From positions 1-37,215 of the IMG/VR virus record IMGVR_UViG_3300033145_001500: a stretch of DNA of 37,215 bases; one strand, written 5' to 3'. The notes under the pieces were generated by a model that was given only the letters and a program-made list of their open reading frames with translations, had not been told where the DNA came from and ran no database searches. Position numbers and translations under genes: made by a program. The DNA is from a virus. Positions within the stretch are counted from its first letter, which is position 1; every line of letters begins with the position of its first letter. This document shows, piece after piece, positions 24,036 to 32,129 of the stretch.

Positions 24036-24623
24036 CTATTTATATTTATTCACAAGTCTATGAATTCCATAAAGCGTATCCGCCACAGTATAACCATAAA
24101 TTTTTATTGAATCAAACAACGCAATATTAGTATTAATATATATATCAGATGAATCCCCAGAAGCCTTATTGAATTTCCAATCTACGGTTTTACTGCCTGA
24201 CATCAGATTACCCCAACCACCACTTATATTTCCAGAGGCTTTCGCCATTACCGTATAGTTACTTTCACCCGAAGTGGTGCTTGAAATAGTAGTAACTAAA
24301 TCAGTATAGCCTAATGTTGCGAAAGTCCTTCCTTGCCCTGCGGCAGTAATTGTGTCAATGTAGGTAGTGGATGTTTTTAGCGTTGCCCAAGCGCTTCCGG
24401 TATATACGTATATAAGCCCAGTATCTGTTTCAATAAACGTTGAGCCTGTCTGCCCCGCACTCATAGTAGGTTTTGTATCAGAGGAAAGACCATAATACGT
24501 AACTACCTGCTGTTGTAATCGAATAGCAGCAAGGGCATCTTCTGTTTCAATCATATCCATAAAACAGACAGATATCCAAAGAAAAAATACTGCTAAACAA
24601 AAAAGATAAATCAATTTCTTCAT
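24036..24623 (-). CDS. Capsid-region protein with N-terminal signal/anchor
   Basis: The 195-residue product begins with a basic start and long hydrophobic segment (MKKLIYLFCLAVFFLWISVC). It has TYYGLSSDTKPTMSAGQTGS then FIETDTGLIYVYTGSAWATL, a pattern found in many phage virion proteins. A beta-rich C-terminal domain follows (NYTVMAKASGNISGGWGNLM). With the next gene it forms a pair of exported-looking proteins amid head genes. A membrane-anchored or exported role is as likely as a virion role. Confidence 0.65.
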   Translation of the reverse strand: MKKLIYLFCLAVFFLWISVCFMDMIETEDALAAIRLQQQVVTYYGLSSDTKPTMSAGQTGSTFIETDTGLIYVYTGSAWATLKTSTTYIDTITAAGQGRTFATLGYTDLVTTISSTTSGESNYTVMAKASGNISGGWGNLMSGSKTVDWKFNKASGDSSDIYINTNIALFDSIKIYGYTVADTLYGIHRLVNKYK

Positions 24624-24624
24624 T

Positions 24625-24738
24625 TCAAACCCCCAATGTTATCCATATTCTCTTACAAATTGTATTTATCCTATTATCATATTCTTTTAAAGTAAATTTT
24701 AAAACAGATTCTTTTATTTGCTTTTTCACAATTGGCAT
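24625..24738 (-). CDS. Possible 34-37-aa small basic protein
   Basis: A frame opens at ATG 24738 directly after AGGAGG, or at GTG 24729 nine bases after it; the latter spacing is better. It encodes a basic peptide (VKKQIKESVLKFTLKEYDNR...) ending at TGA 24625-24627, one base before the next gene's ATG. It fills the gap between two genes exactly, which supports it. No motif is seen. Confidence 0.4.
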   Translation of the reverse strand: MPIVKKQIKESVLKFTLKEYDNRINTICKRIWITLGV

Positions 24739-24739
24739 C

Positions 24740-24758
24740 CTCCTATTAATCATAGGAG
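24740..24758 (-). promoter_or_regulatory. Hairpin covering the small gene's Shine-Dalgarno
   Basis: CTCCTAT and ATAGGAG form a perfect 7-bp stem with a 5-base loop (TAATC on the plus strand). On the minus-strand RNA the ATAGGAG arm contains most of the AGGAGG serving the small gene at 24625, so the hairpin would hide it until opened, for example by ribosomes or a bound factor. Confidence 0.45.
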
Positions 24759-24793
24759 ATGGCAATAAACCACCCCCTATTTCTCAATACTTG

Positions 24794-25726
24794 TTATGCT
24801 TCGTCAACAGAATCAGTTCCAGGCCACTCGATAGCTTTTTCACCATCAGCATTAACCACAAGAATTGGATCAAACTGGTGCATCTTACCAGGGACAATAC
24901 ATTCATCAATATTAGCTGCGTCATCACTTAATACACAGTAAATATTATACATATTGCCCGTCGCATTCGTGTCAACTTGAATACTAATATCTTCCGGTGC
25001 AGCCGTTTCAAGTAAAAGATTATAAAGCGTAAGATTTAATGCTTCATCACCTTCATTAAAAATTACCCCCTCTGACCAATCGCCACCATAAGCATGAATA
25101 TCATGAATAACGACATCATCACATCCATCAAGATGAATTGCATTAAGCGCATCACCATCAGTAGTATTTCTACCTCGAATAATTATATCATGCAAATGAC
25201 ATCTGGTTGCGCTTGCATTCAAACTAATAAGATCAAGAGCTTCACAAGCCGAAGCCTCAATAATCTCAATATCATAAATATGACAACCTGCGGCGGAAAT
25301 CTGAAAAGGATCGGTCGCAGCATCAATACCAACCGACCATCTAAAATTACGCATCACTGTCCCCGCACCCGATATAATCATAGAGGCGGCGGCAAGAGTT
25401 GTGATAGAAATCGTGGGTCTTTGGTCTCCTTCACCCAATCCAACAATAGTTAAACCATCAACATCAATAGCAAGCCCACCATCAGTTGTTATTGTCTCGG
25501 TATGACCTGGCATCACTATAATACGATCACCGTTATTAGCAGTACATCTGCCAACAGCGTAATCAATTGTAGAAAAAGGCTTATCCGGATTTTGACCACT
25601 ACCAACAGAATTAGCTTTTGTGGCTGATCCGGAATCTACCCAAAAAAGATTCCCAGTTGTATCTGTTTCATTTACAACTGTAAACATCCCCCCGGATTGT
25701 TTTCGTACAAACAGTGGAGTTTTCAT
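24794..25726 (-). CDS. Capsid-associated beta-helix (pectin-lyase-like) protein
   Basis: The 310-residue product is a likely right-handed beta-helix. The N-terminus reads FWVDSGSATKANSVGSGQNP then DKPFSTIDYAVGRCTANNGD and IIVMPGHTETI, a signature I know from beta-helix proteins of marine and environmental phages encoded next to the capsid. Successive Val/Ile-rich rungs follow (IVGLGEGDQRPTI, MIISGAGTVMRNFRW, DIIIRGRNTTDGDALNAI, VVIHDIHAYGG). A virion surface role, such as decoration or binding, is the usual guess. No catalytic residues are evident. Confidence 0.75.
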   Translation of the reverse strand: MKTPLFVRKQSGGMFTVVNETDTTGNLFWVDSGSATKANSVGSGQNPDKPFSTIDYAVGRCTANNGDRIIVMPGHTETITTDGGLAIDVDGLTIVGLGEGDQRPTISITTLAAASMIISGAGTVMRNFRWSVGIDAATDPFQISAAGCHIYDIEIIEASACEALDLISLNASATRCHLHDIIIRGRNTTDGDALNAIHLDGCDDVVIHDIHAYGGDWSEGVIFNEGDEALNLTLYNLLLETAAPEDISIQVDTNATGNMYNIYCVLSDDAANIDECIVPGKMHQFDPILVVNADGEKAIEWPGTDSVDEA

Positions 25727-25801
25727 AATAAATTACCTACTTTCTCCGGGTTCTAACCGGTGTGAAAGAATTACTTTGAAACGGGAGATTCAGCCATCAT
25801 T

Positions 25802-26146
25802 TTATTTTCTCCCAATGGTCTTTTTACCATCTTTTTCACGAATCGTTTTGCTGTTCCTCTTTGCATTAATTGGTTTGCCATTCCGTCCGTCAGATTTAGA
25901 ATACTTCCTTCCGGAAAACCCATCCATTCTGTTTCCAATTGAATTTTCATTTCTTTCCCCCTTATGTGAATTTACCTTTAGAATCCCGCTGTTTCTTTCT
26001 TTTTTTACCTTTTCAATATACAATTTACCTTTTGGAGGATTTATTTCGTCCCCATTCATTTCAGCAATACGAGAAGGGGATGAGAATTCTACTATTTGAC
26101 CAATTTCAAATCCCAAGCATTCCTCAATTATTTCATATTTTGGCAT
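25802..26146 (-). CDS. Hypothetical basic protein downstream of leader element
   Basis: The 114-residue product starts at ATG 26146 with AAAGGAGGTGTTCAA just upstream. The first ~50 residues (YEIIEECLGFEIGQIVEFSS...) could be a small beta domain. The rest is a low-complexity Lys/Arg/Asn/Ser-rich tail. It is the gene directly downstream of the second 88-bp element (26166-26253), whose end is 19 bases before the ATG. It lies between the capsid-associated genes at 26250 and 24794. Function unknown. Confidence 0.65.
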   Translation of the reverse strand: MPKYEIIEECLGFEIGQIVEFSSPSRIAEMNGDEINPPKGKLYIEKVKKERNSGILKVNSHKGERNENSIGNRMDGFSGRKYSKSDGRNGKPINAKRNSKTIREKDGKKTIGRK

Positions 26147-26165
26147 TTGAACACCTCCTTTGAAC

Positions 26166-26253
26166 AGCTCAAATCCTTTGGGAAACGGGGGTAGAATCGA
26201 TTATCTCTGTCTACCCCGTAATTCCCCATTGATTTAAAAAATAACTCGTTTAA
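26166..26253 (-). repeat. 88-bp structured leader element, copy 2
   Basis: This block is the exact reverse complement of 4330-4417. On the minus strand it begins with the TAA stop of the gene at 26250-26960 (bases 2-4 of the element) and ends 19 bases before the start of the 25802-26146 gene. It has the same orientation relative to its downstream gene as copy 1. It folds into the same three-part hairpin. Both copies are followed by a purine-rich Shine-Dalgarno and TTCAAATG. Confidence 0.85.
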
Positions 26254-26960
26254 CTTTGTGTAGCAGCGACCTTCCCGGCTCCAATAGCTGACGGCATTGG
26301 AAGCCCTCTGCGTCTCGGATGCGTGAGAAGAATGAAACCACCAGCGAGAGTAGCTGCACCCGGATCGGCAAGACAAACTCTGAAATGGTCATAATCATCG
26401 GCCACTGTTAACATTTCCGCATCGACTTCGATCGCATATGATTTGAAAGTAACTGCGGGAACAGTTATTGTTGACGATGGCGCTGAGTAAAGAGGAATCA
26501 AATTATCCTCATCCTGCCCGGTACCATCCATCACAGCAGAAGCACCACTTGTCCCACCACTAATCGTTTCCCCATCTGTCCATGTCGTTCCACCTGTAAG
26601 ATTACGAACGAGCAGGTAATCTTTGGAAACTTCATAAACTTCTGCTGTCAAATTACTTGAACCTCCGGTTACTGTTTCACCCACAGTAAATGTACCAGAA
26701 ACCGTATTGATTACCAGTTTCTGACCGGTTGATTTCGCGGCAGTATAAGCAAGTGTCTGAGAACCAGTGCCCGCATTATCGGTCGCTTCTTGCAAAGTTA
26801 CCGCAAATGTATCTCCCGCTGTATCCCCAACCATAATATAAACCGTGGCATGTCCATAATTGGAAAGACTAACCCAATTTGAATACACAGCAGCATCATC
26901 AATATCCTGTGGGGGAATTGGAACTATTCCCACGTTTTGCGTTGCATCTCTTCCAAACAT
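26250..26960 (-). CDS. Capsid-decoration-like structural protein with GET-rich module
   Basis: The 236-residue product lies directly downstream of the major capsid gene. Its N-terminus (MFGRDATQNVGIVPIPPQDI) and C-terminus (DHFRVCLADPGAATLAGGFI) appear to be one small beta domain. They are interrupted by residues about 85-150 carrying two similar blocks (FTVGETVTGGSSNLTAEVYE and TDGETISGGTSGASAVMDGT), a module I recall in many phage virion proteins. Location suggests a capsid cement/decoration protein. Its stop is inside the 88-bp element. The ribosome binding site is CAAAGGAG. Confidence 0.7.
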   Translation of the reverse strand: MFGRDATQNVGIVPIPPQDIDDAAVYSNWVSLSNYGHATVYIMVGDTAGDTFAVTLQEATDNAGTGSQTLAYTAAKSTGQKLVINTVSGTFTVGETVTGGSSNLTAEVYEVSKDYLLVRNLTGGTTWTDGETISGGTSGASAVMDGTGQDEDNLIPLYSAPSSTITVPAVTFKSYAIEVDAEMLTVADDYDHFRVCLADPGAATLAGGFILLTHPRRRGLPMPSAIGAGKVAATQS

Positions 26961-27030
26961 TTTGAAACTCCTTTGTAATAGTGTTTTTACTTTTTTGTAA
27001 AGGAAAGAATTTTAAGAACCCCGAGCGGAA

Positions 27031-28302
27031 TTATGCTCTTTCAGCGATTACCACGTATGGACTTAATGTGTCTCCCTTCAAAGGAGCGAACGGACGTGGC
27101 CACCACGGCTGCCCATCAATATACATTGTAAACTGAAATGCATGTTGACGATAATCAAATTTCAGATGAGCAGAATCCGTCATCTTTAAACCCGCCATAC
27201 CAGTGAACTGTCCTATGAGATATTGTCCCCAATCAATAAACATGAGATCGCCGGCATCGCCAAGAATGGGCATGGTTTGGTCATACTCAATAGGAGCACC
27301 ATGTAAACTCGACGGGAAAGAACCTGTTGCTTGCGGAATACCCCCGCCGGATGCAATAAACACTGCGGAACCTCCAGCACCAACAGATACATTCATTACA
27401 CCAAGTTGTGGAATAATAGTTCTCGAAGCATACCATTGACCAGTTTTACCATAAAATCTGGCAAGTACTTTCAATGTATTTTCGTAAACGATAGTATCCG
27501 CAGCCTGACCATTCTCTTTTGGAACAGAAATAAGAGCCGGACTATTGAGAACACCCATTGGTTTACTTGCACCGGTTCCATTTACGAACGCATTAGCAAG
27601 TCCGAGATCAAGCGCCTCATCAACTGCCGTAGTAATAAAAGGCTCGATAGAAACGGGTGAGAAATCCATTAAACGATTACTGATATATACCATACAGTTC
27701 GCTTCACGAAGCCTCAATTCAATCTCTTCCCACTTTACTTGGCTACCAGTTGCCGCAGCATTTTCCGAAACCCATCTGAATTTGACATTACCAGCAGTAG
27801 TCCCTTGTGAATTATCAAAATCCTTTAAATATGGAATTTGAATAACGTCAGAACCCATAGGAACCAACATTGCGCTGTTCATAATCGAGGAACGCTCTTT
27901 CGCGCGTGTAAGCGATGTGCGGGAATATTCAGGAGGAATGAGAACCCCACCAGCCTGTAAACTTCCAACAGTCTGTGATGGAGAACCAGCAGCCTTCTCA
28001 ATAGCAAGGCTCTTTTGAGTCCAACTTTTCAGTTTTTCATTAGGATTAACCATCCCTTCGCCAGCATCATACACCGATTTGGCAAAATCTGCAAAGTTTA
28101 TAAAACCCCCTTTTGGATCCTCAGTACCATCACTAAATGGAGTTTTAACTTCTTTTCCAACATCCTTCACAGCTTCTTGGACAAGCTCTTTTGCTACTCC
28201 CCGAATCTCGTCCGTCACTTCAACTTTTCGGAGCTTGAGTTGTTCCTCAATATTTTCTTTGATTACATTTCCAAGCTCTTCTTTAGTAAGCAATTTAGGC
28301 AT
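27031..28302 (-). CDS. Major capsid protein (HK97 fold)
   Basis: The 423-residue product is the main shell subunit. Residues 1 to about 100 form a helical, charged N-terminal region like the delta (scaffold) domain that the prohead protease removes. After it come HK97-family segments: AGSPSQTVGSLQAGGVLIPP, VIQIPYLKDFDNSQGTTAG, VKWEEIELRLREANCMVYIS, DEALDLGLANAFVNGTGASK and PMGVLNSPALISV. The C-terminal part has MTDSAHLKFDYRQHAFQF. Its place downstream of the protease gene and upstream of decoration genes is canonical. The start follows AGAAAGAGGTACACAAA. Confidence 0.93.
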   Translation of the reverse strand: MPKLLTKEELGNVIKENIEEQLKLRKVEVTDEIRGVAKELVQEAVKDVGKEVKTPFSDGTEDPKGGFINFADFAKSVYDAGEGMVNPNEKLKSWTQKSLAIEKAAGSPSQTVGSLQAGGVLIPPEYSRTSLTRAKERSSIMNSAMLVPMGSDVIQIPYLKDFDNSQGTTAGNVKFRWVSENAAATGSQVKWEEIELRLREANCMVYISNRLMDFSPVSIEPFITTAVDEALDLGLANAFVNGTGASKPMGVLNSPALISVPKENGQAADTIVYENTLKVLARFYGKTGQWYASRTIIPQLGVMNVSVGAGGSAVFIASGGGIPQATGSFPSSLHGAPIEYDQTMPILGDAGDLMFIDWGQYLIGQFTGMAGLKMTDSAHLKFDYRQHAFQFTMYIDGQPWWPRPFAPLKGDTLSPYVVIAERA

Positions 28303-28361
28303 TTTGTGTACCTCTTTCTATTGTTAATTTTTTAATTAAGTTCTATTTGTCCCCAGTATTG

Positions 28362-28398
28362 TAGTTTCCTAATATTTCTCAGATATTTCCAGAAACTA
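28362..28398. other. Intergenic hairpin between protease and capsid genes
   Basis: The 111-base gap between the protease and capsid genes holds an inverted repeat: TAGTTTC (28362-28368) pairs with GAAACTA (28392-28398), and inside it AATAT with ATATT. No U-tract follows, so it is not an evident terminator. It may stabilise or process the capsid transcript, but no test is possible here. Confidence 0.4.
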
Positions 28399-28413
28399 TT
28401 GTACCTGACAACA

Positions 28414-29886
28414 TCAAACTTTTCCTTTCATTCGTTTTATTTCGTCGATAAGATCAGATTTGGCAACACTAAAAGCAAGATCACTTTTCAATTCAACAAA
28501 AGCGTCTTTAATTTTTGAAGTTACAAAATCAGCGTCTATGATATTGGAATCCTCTGCTTTTTCCTCCTCATCAATTTCAATCTCGTAATCTGTCTCTTCC
28601 AGTTCTATTACTTCACTAAAATCAAAACCATAATAATCAAAGAGAAATTCTTGAATAAGAGATTCACTGTTTTCATAAAAGCATTCGGCAAATTCTTTTA
28701 ATTCTCCATCATCAAGATTTTTTAATAAATCAGAATGCTCTGCTAACCAACTCTTTGCTTTTGCAAGAGTCCATTTCTCTGCTTTTGGAAAGATCACAGA
28801 CTGAATCTTCATAGTGGTTTCACCTTTTAGCTTCCCCATTACTGAATTTACTTTTGGTGAGTCCCGCTTGATTGGAACTGTTCTGAATGTGCCCTCCTGA
28901 AAAGCACCCGGGTCTCTAACTCTTCTTCTATAAGAAGTTTCAGTCTCATCCCAACCCGGTTTTTCAACTGGCACAAGTTTCAAAAAGTCATCCTCATCAA
29001 GAGCTTTACCGGGGCCGGGACGCTCAACACGTCTCATTTCCCCACCACATTTTTCGCATTTAATTTCATTACAATGCTTATCTGTAGTTATTTTCCACCC
29101 ACATTTAATACATTCACATTCATAAGCCTTCTTTTCTTCAATAGAAGCTCCCAGATTCCTTTCTGACCCATCCCCTTTAATTTGGGGTTCTGTTTTGTTT
29201 TCAGTTTCTTCTGGGAGCTCCATTTCCTCAATAGCTGATTCCAGTAGTTTAACCGTCTCATTCTCACCAATATCCCCCATCCATTCATCTGCTTCTTTCT
29301 CGGTAAGAAGTCCCTTACTAACAGCAAGCGCCACAGCATCAGGATTAGATGGAACAGGAACATCCGAATATTCAAGAAGAATCCATTTATCATAACGCCT
29401 CAGTGTCCCCTGTTTTCTTTCTTCTGAACCCTCATCAAATTTAGTAACCTTTAATGGGATAAAACCAATAGATTTTGCAAGAGGAAAACCCTCCTTCTGA
29501 AATTCATATACATCATTCGCAAGCTGATGATTTGCATAAACTGTTTTTGCCACAAGTCCCTTCTCATCACGTTTTATCCATATATTCTTACCAATAGGCA
29601 ATCCCCCCGAATGGTCATGACCAAATAATACTACTGGATTTTTTCGATAATCAGTTAGAACAGCACCGTTTGGAGAAACAATCTCATGATCCCTATCCAC
29701 AGTATCCGTTGTAATGTGAGAAATCACTGCTCGTTCATTTTCCTCAAATTTTAAATCATCCGGTGTCAACCCTTTCATAACGAATTCCGAATCTGCATCA
29801 ATTTCATGTTCTTTGCATATATCAGCAAATTTCTCCGGAAAAGCATCCCTTAATTTCAATCGCCGTGTTACGAGTTCAATTGCCAT
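28414..29886 (-). CDS. Prohead protease with zinc ribbon and scaffold-like tail
   Basis: The 490-residue product is an HK97-type prohead protease fused to extra domains. Residues 1-200 hold the protease: FGHDHSGGLPIG (His90 candidate) and AKSIGFIPL (Ser139 candidate), as in the U35/S78 family. Residues 257-280 form a zinc ribbon (CECIKCGW ... CNEIKCEKCGGEM). Residues about 315-360 (RVRDPGAFQEGTFRTVPI...) and 370-400 read like a linker I recall in other phage head proteins. The last ~110 residues are a very acidic helical tail that may act as scaffold. It should cut the capsid delta domain during maturation. Confidence 0.88.
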   Translation of the reverse strand: MAIELVTRRLKLRDAFPEKFADICKEHEIDADSEFVMKGLTPDDLKFEENERAVISHITTDTVDRDHEIVSPNGAVLTDYRKNPVVLFGHDHSGGLPIGKNIWIKRDEKGLVAKTVYANHQLANDVYEFQKEGFPLAKSIGFIPLKVTKFDEGSEERKQGTLRRYDKWILLEYSDVPVPSNPDAVALAVSKGLLTEKEADEWMGDIGENETVKLLESAIEEMELPEETENKTEPQIKGDGSERNLGASIEEKKAYECECIKCGWKITTDKHCNEIKCEKCGGEMRRVERPGPGKALDEDDFLKLVPVEKPGWDETETSYRRRVRDPGAFQEGTFRTVPIKRDSPKVNSVMGKLKGETTMKIQSVIFPKAEKWTLAKAKSWLAEHSDLLKNLDDGELKEFAECFYENSESLIQEFLFDYYGFDFSEVIELEETDYEIEIDEEEKAEDSNIIDADFVTSKIKDAFVELKSDLAFSVAKSDLIDEIKRMKGKV

Positions 29887-29905
29887 TTTTAATCTCCTTG
29901 AAAAG

Positions 29906-30742
29906 TTATATAGATAAAATTGCTACAGTTGTACATCTACAGTTTACCAATTCCTCTGGCTTGCCAATCCTAGAATCCCCCGGAAACTCCATCCCATTAG
30001 AAAACATTCTTCCCATCACAGCTACTTGGTTGTGCATCCTTGAATGAGAATCCCTAACCCTATCATCAAGCGTCGCTATCCATCTACGCTTGCCAACCCT
30101 TCCTGTTTGTCGGTATGATTCATTTGCTGCAAAATTCATAGCCTCATTTACTTCGGTCCTTGCTATTGTTCTCGTTCGGGACCTCACAGCAAAATCAAAA
30201 ACACTGTCAAGCCTTTGGGCTATTTCATTTACATTTTCGCCCAATCTAATTCCGGAAGAAATCGCCACACGTACCATACTTTCTGTGGTGTCATTTACCA
30301 TTATTGGAAAATTATAGACAGCGGGATTAAATACTTTTCTATCCAAAAATCCCTGCACATTCGGATCGCGTACATTAAAAGATGTCCCAAATTGAGCAGA
30401 GACATCGGAACCTTCCACTATAACTGTTTGTCGAATAACTGTCCCACCGCGCTCTCTAACTATATCGTCCCATTTATCCCTATCAAATAAATTATCAGTA
30501 TAATCCTTTCTATATGATTTAGGTGGGTTTCTAAAAAATTTATCAAGTATATCCACCCTCTGATCTCTGAATATTTGCCTCATTACATTTCGCATATATA
30601 CTTCAAATTTAAAAAATCGCATATTAAACTTGTTCAATATATATTGATGAAGACTGCCCCCATATGAAACAGGAGCTGCGGAAGCAGCGAAATCAAAATC
30701 CGCCAATACAACTTCCGCTATTTTATCACACAGAACCGACAC
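29906..30742 (-). CDS. Phage Mu F-like minor head protein
   Basis: The 278-residue product ends with a Mu gpF / SPP1 gp7-like domain. The motif RTRTIARTEVNEAMNFAANE is followed by KRRWIATLDDRVRDSHSRMH and ends PGDSRIGKPEELVNCRCTTV, with the terminal NCRC typical of the family. Such proteins are carried in the head and may act in capsid assembly or DNA delivery. The gene overlaps the portal stop by 17 bases, and lies between portal and protease genes as usual. Confidence 0.88.
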   Translation of the reverse strand: MSVLCDKIAEVVLADFDFAASAAPVSYGGSLHQYILNKFNMRFFKFEVYMRNVMRQIFRDQRVDILDKFFRNPPKSYRKDYTDNLFDRDKWDDIVRERGGTVIRQTVIVEGSDVSAQFGTSFNVRDPNVQGFLDRKVFNPAVYNFPIMVNDTTESMVRVAISSGIRLGENVNEIAQRLDSVFDFAVRSRTRTIARTEVNEAMNFAANESYRQTGRVGKRRWIATLDDRVRDSHSRMHNQVAVMGRMFSNGMEFPGDSRIGKPEELVNCRCTTVAILSI

Positions 30743-32129
30743 TAATACGCTCCTTCACTTTGTTTGCTATCGCGATTATAGTTTCTTCAACCATTTCTTC
30801 ACTTGGTAGTTGCCCCGGAGTTTCTTCCTGAACCTGGGAACCAGATAACCCCAATGGGATCATATTCATCTGAACCAATGGCATGTCCCCACCCATAACA
30901 GGTTCTTTTCCACGTTCCTTTCTCACTTCATTTATAGCAAATATACCATTCCTAACAAGTTCAGTGTCCTCTTTCAATTTGAATTCATTATCAGCAGGAA
31001 CCACCTCATCAAAAGCAAGAAAAAGTTTTTCATCAAACAATGGCACAAGTTGCTCATTCAGTTTCTCCTCAAATCGACGCAATCTTGGTTGTATTCCATA
31101 TTTCATGTAAGTGAATTGTGCAGCCTCCGCATTTGCCCTATTCGCTTTCTCATCAAATAAACCCATAGGAGTATCAAATGCTTCAAATATTTCTGCTTTT
31201 GTCCAACGCCTTCCTTGCATAAAGTTTAAATCTCTTGGTGATAGATTCAGAGCCTTATATTTCAACCCATAGTCAAATAAACCAGATTTACCGGTATTAG
31301 TGATTCCATGATAAACTTCATTGAGTTCCTCTTTCAACCGCTTGAACGCCACATCATCAAGTTCTTGTTCTGTGGTAAAGTATCCTTCTAATCGGGCATT
31401 ATTAGAAAATAAAGCATTCTCATACCGATTCATGTTCGTATTTATATTAACCATTCCGGCTACTGCTTGTAGTGGCGACATTCCATAGTATAAATCGTTT
31501 GGATTAGGCCATTTAAAATGAATAATCTGATCCTTTTTTAATATAAGTTTCTGACTATTTATAGTATATACATAATGTTTAATAAACTTATTCTTATCAG
31601 GTACAATTCGCATTCTGTTCGGAGGAAGTGGCCAAACTTCTTTTGGAACCTTCCAAACAGGATCATTTACAAGAAGCCAATACGCATCACCAGTTAATTC
31701 CTGATGTAAATCACTTAATTCAAATAAATCGGTTTTATTCATAAATGGATTCACTTGATATAATAAATCAAGAATTTGATGATCCTCTACCTCTTCGATT
31801 TCAATTGCTTTTTTCACAGCGGGTATATTAGAAAAATTCTTAAACAATCTTTCTTGTTCTGCCACACCTACTTTTTTGGTTGGAACAAGTAATTTTACTC
31901 TTTGGCTGGGTTTTGCCACAAATAATTTAATTGGGGTAGATGCAAACGAAGCGGCGTTCCTTGATGCAGCCACATATACCCACGATAGATACGCCGCAAG
32001 AAGTGAATCATTATCGCGTCCGGTTACCCATTCCTTACCTCCGTAAAACCAGCGGGAAAGAAATTCTGGTAAAATTCTCCTAAAACGATCTCTTTTTGCT
32101 TTATGTATCTCATAACCAAAGAATTTCAT
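30726..32129 (-). CDS. Portal protein
   Basis: The 467-residue product forms the DNA entry ring at one capsid vertex. Family features include RDNDSLLAAYLSWVYVAASR near the N-terminus, ELTGDAYWLLVNDP, IIHFKWPNPNDLYYGMSPLQ, MNRYENALFSNNARLEGYFT and AEIFEAFDTPMGLFDEKANR, the order seen in HK97-type portals. A C-terminal low-complexity region rich in Glu and Pro follows the ring domain. The start overlaps the terminase stop by 4 bases. Confidence 0.92.
   Translation of the reverse strand: MKFFGYEIHKAKRDRFRRILPEFLSRWFYGGKEWVTGRDNDSLLAAYLSWVYVAASRNAASFASTPIKLFVAKPSQRVKLLVPTKKVGVAEQERLFKNFSNIPAVKKAIEIEEVEDHQILDLLYQVNPFMNKTDLFELSDLHQELTGDAYWLLVNDPVWKVPKEVWPLPPNRMRIVPDKNKFIKHYVYTINSQKLILKKDQIIHFKWPNPNDLYYGMSPLQAVAGMVNINTNMNRYENALFSNNARLEGYFTTEQELDDVAFKRLKEELNEVYHGITNTGKSGLFDYGLKYKALNLSPRDLNFMQGRRWTKAEIFEAFDTPMGLFDEKANRANAEAAQFTYMKYGIQPRLRRFEEKLNEQLVPLFDEKLFLAFDEVVPADNEFKLKEDTELVRNGIFAINEVRKERGKEPVMGGDMPLVQMNMIPLGLSGSQVQEETPGQLPSEEMVEETIIAIANKVKERISVGSV

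Noticed and set aside
25620-26099. Plus-strand 159-codon frame
   Set aside because: Antisense to two ribosome-binding-site-supported minus-strand genes.
26128-26376. Minus frame reading through copy 2 of the element
   Set aside because: It overlaps the end of the 236-aa gene in another frame, which has a proper start and motif structure.
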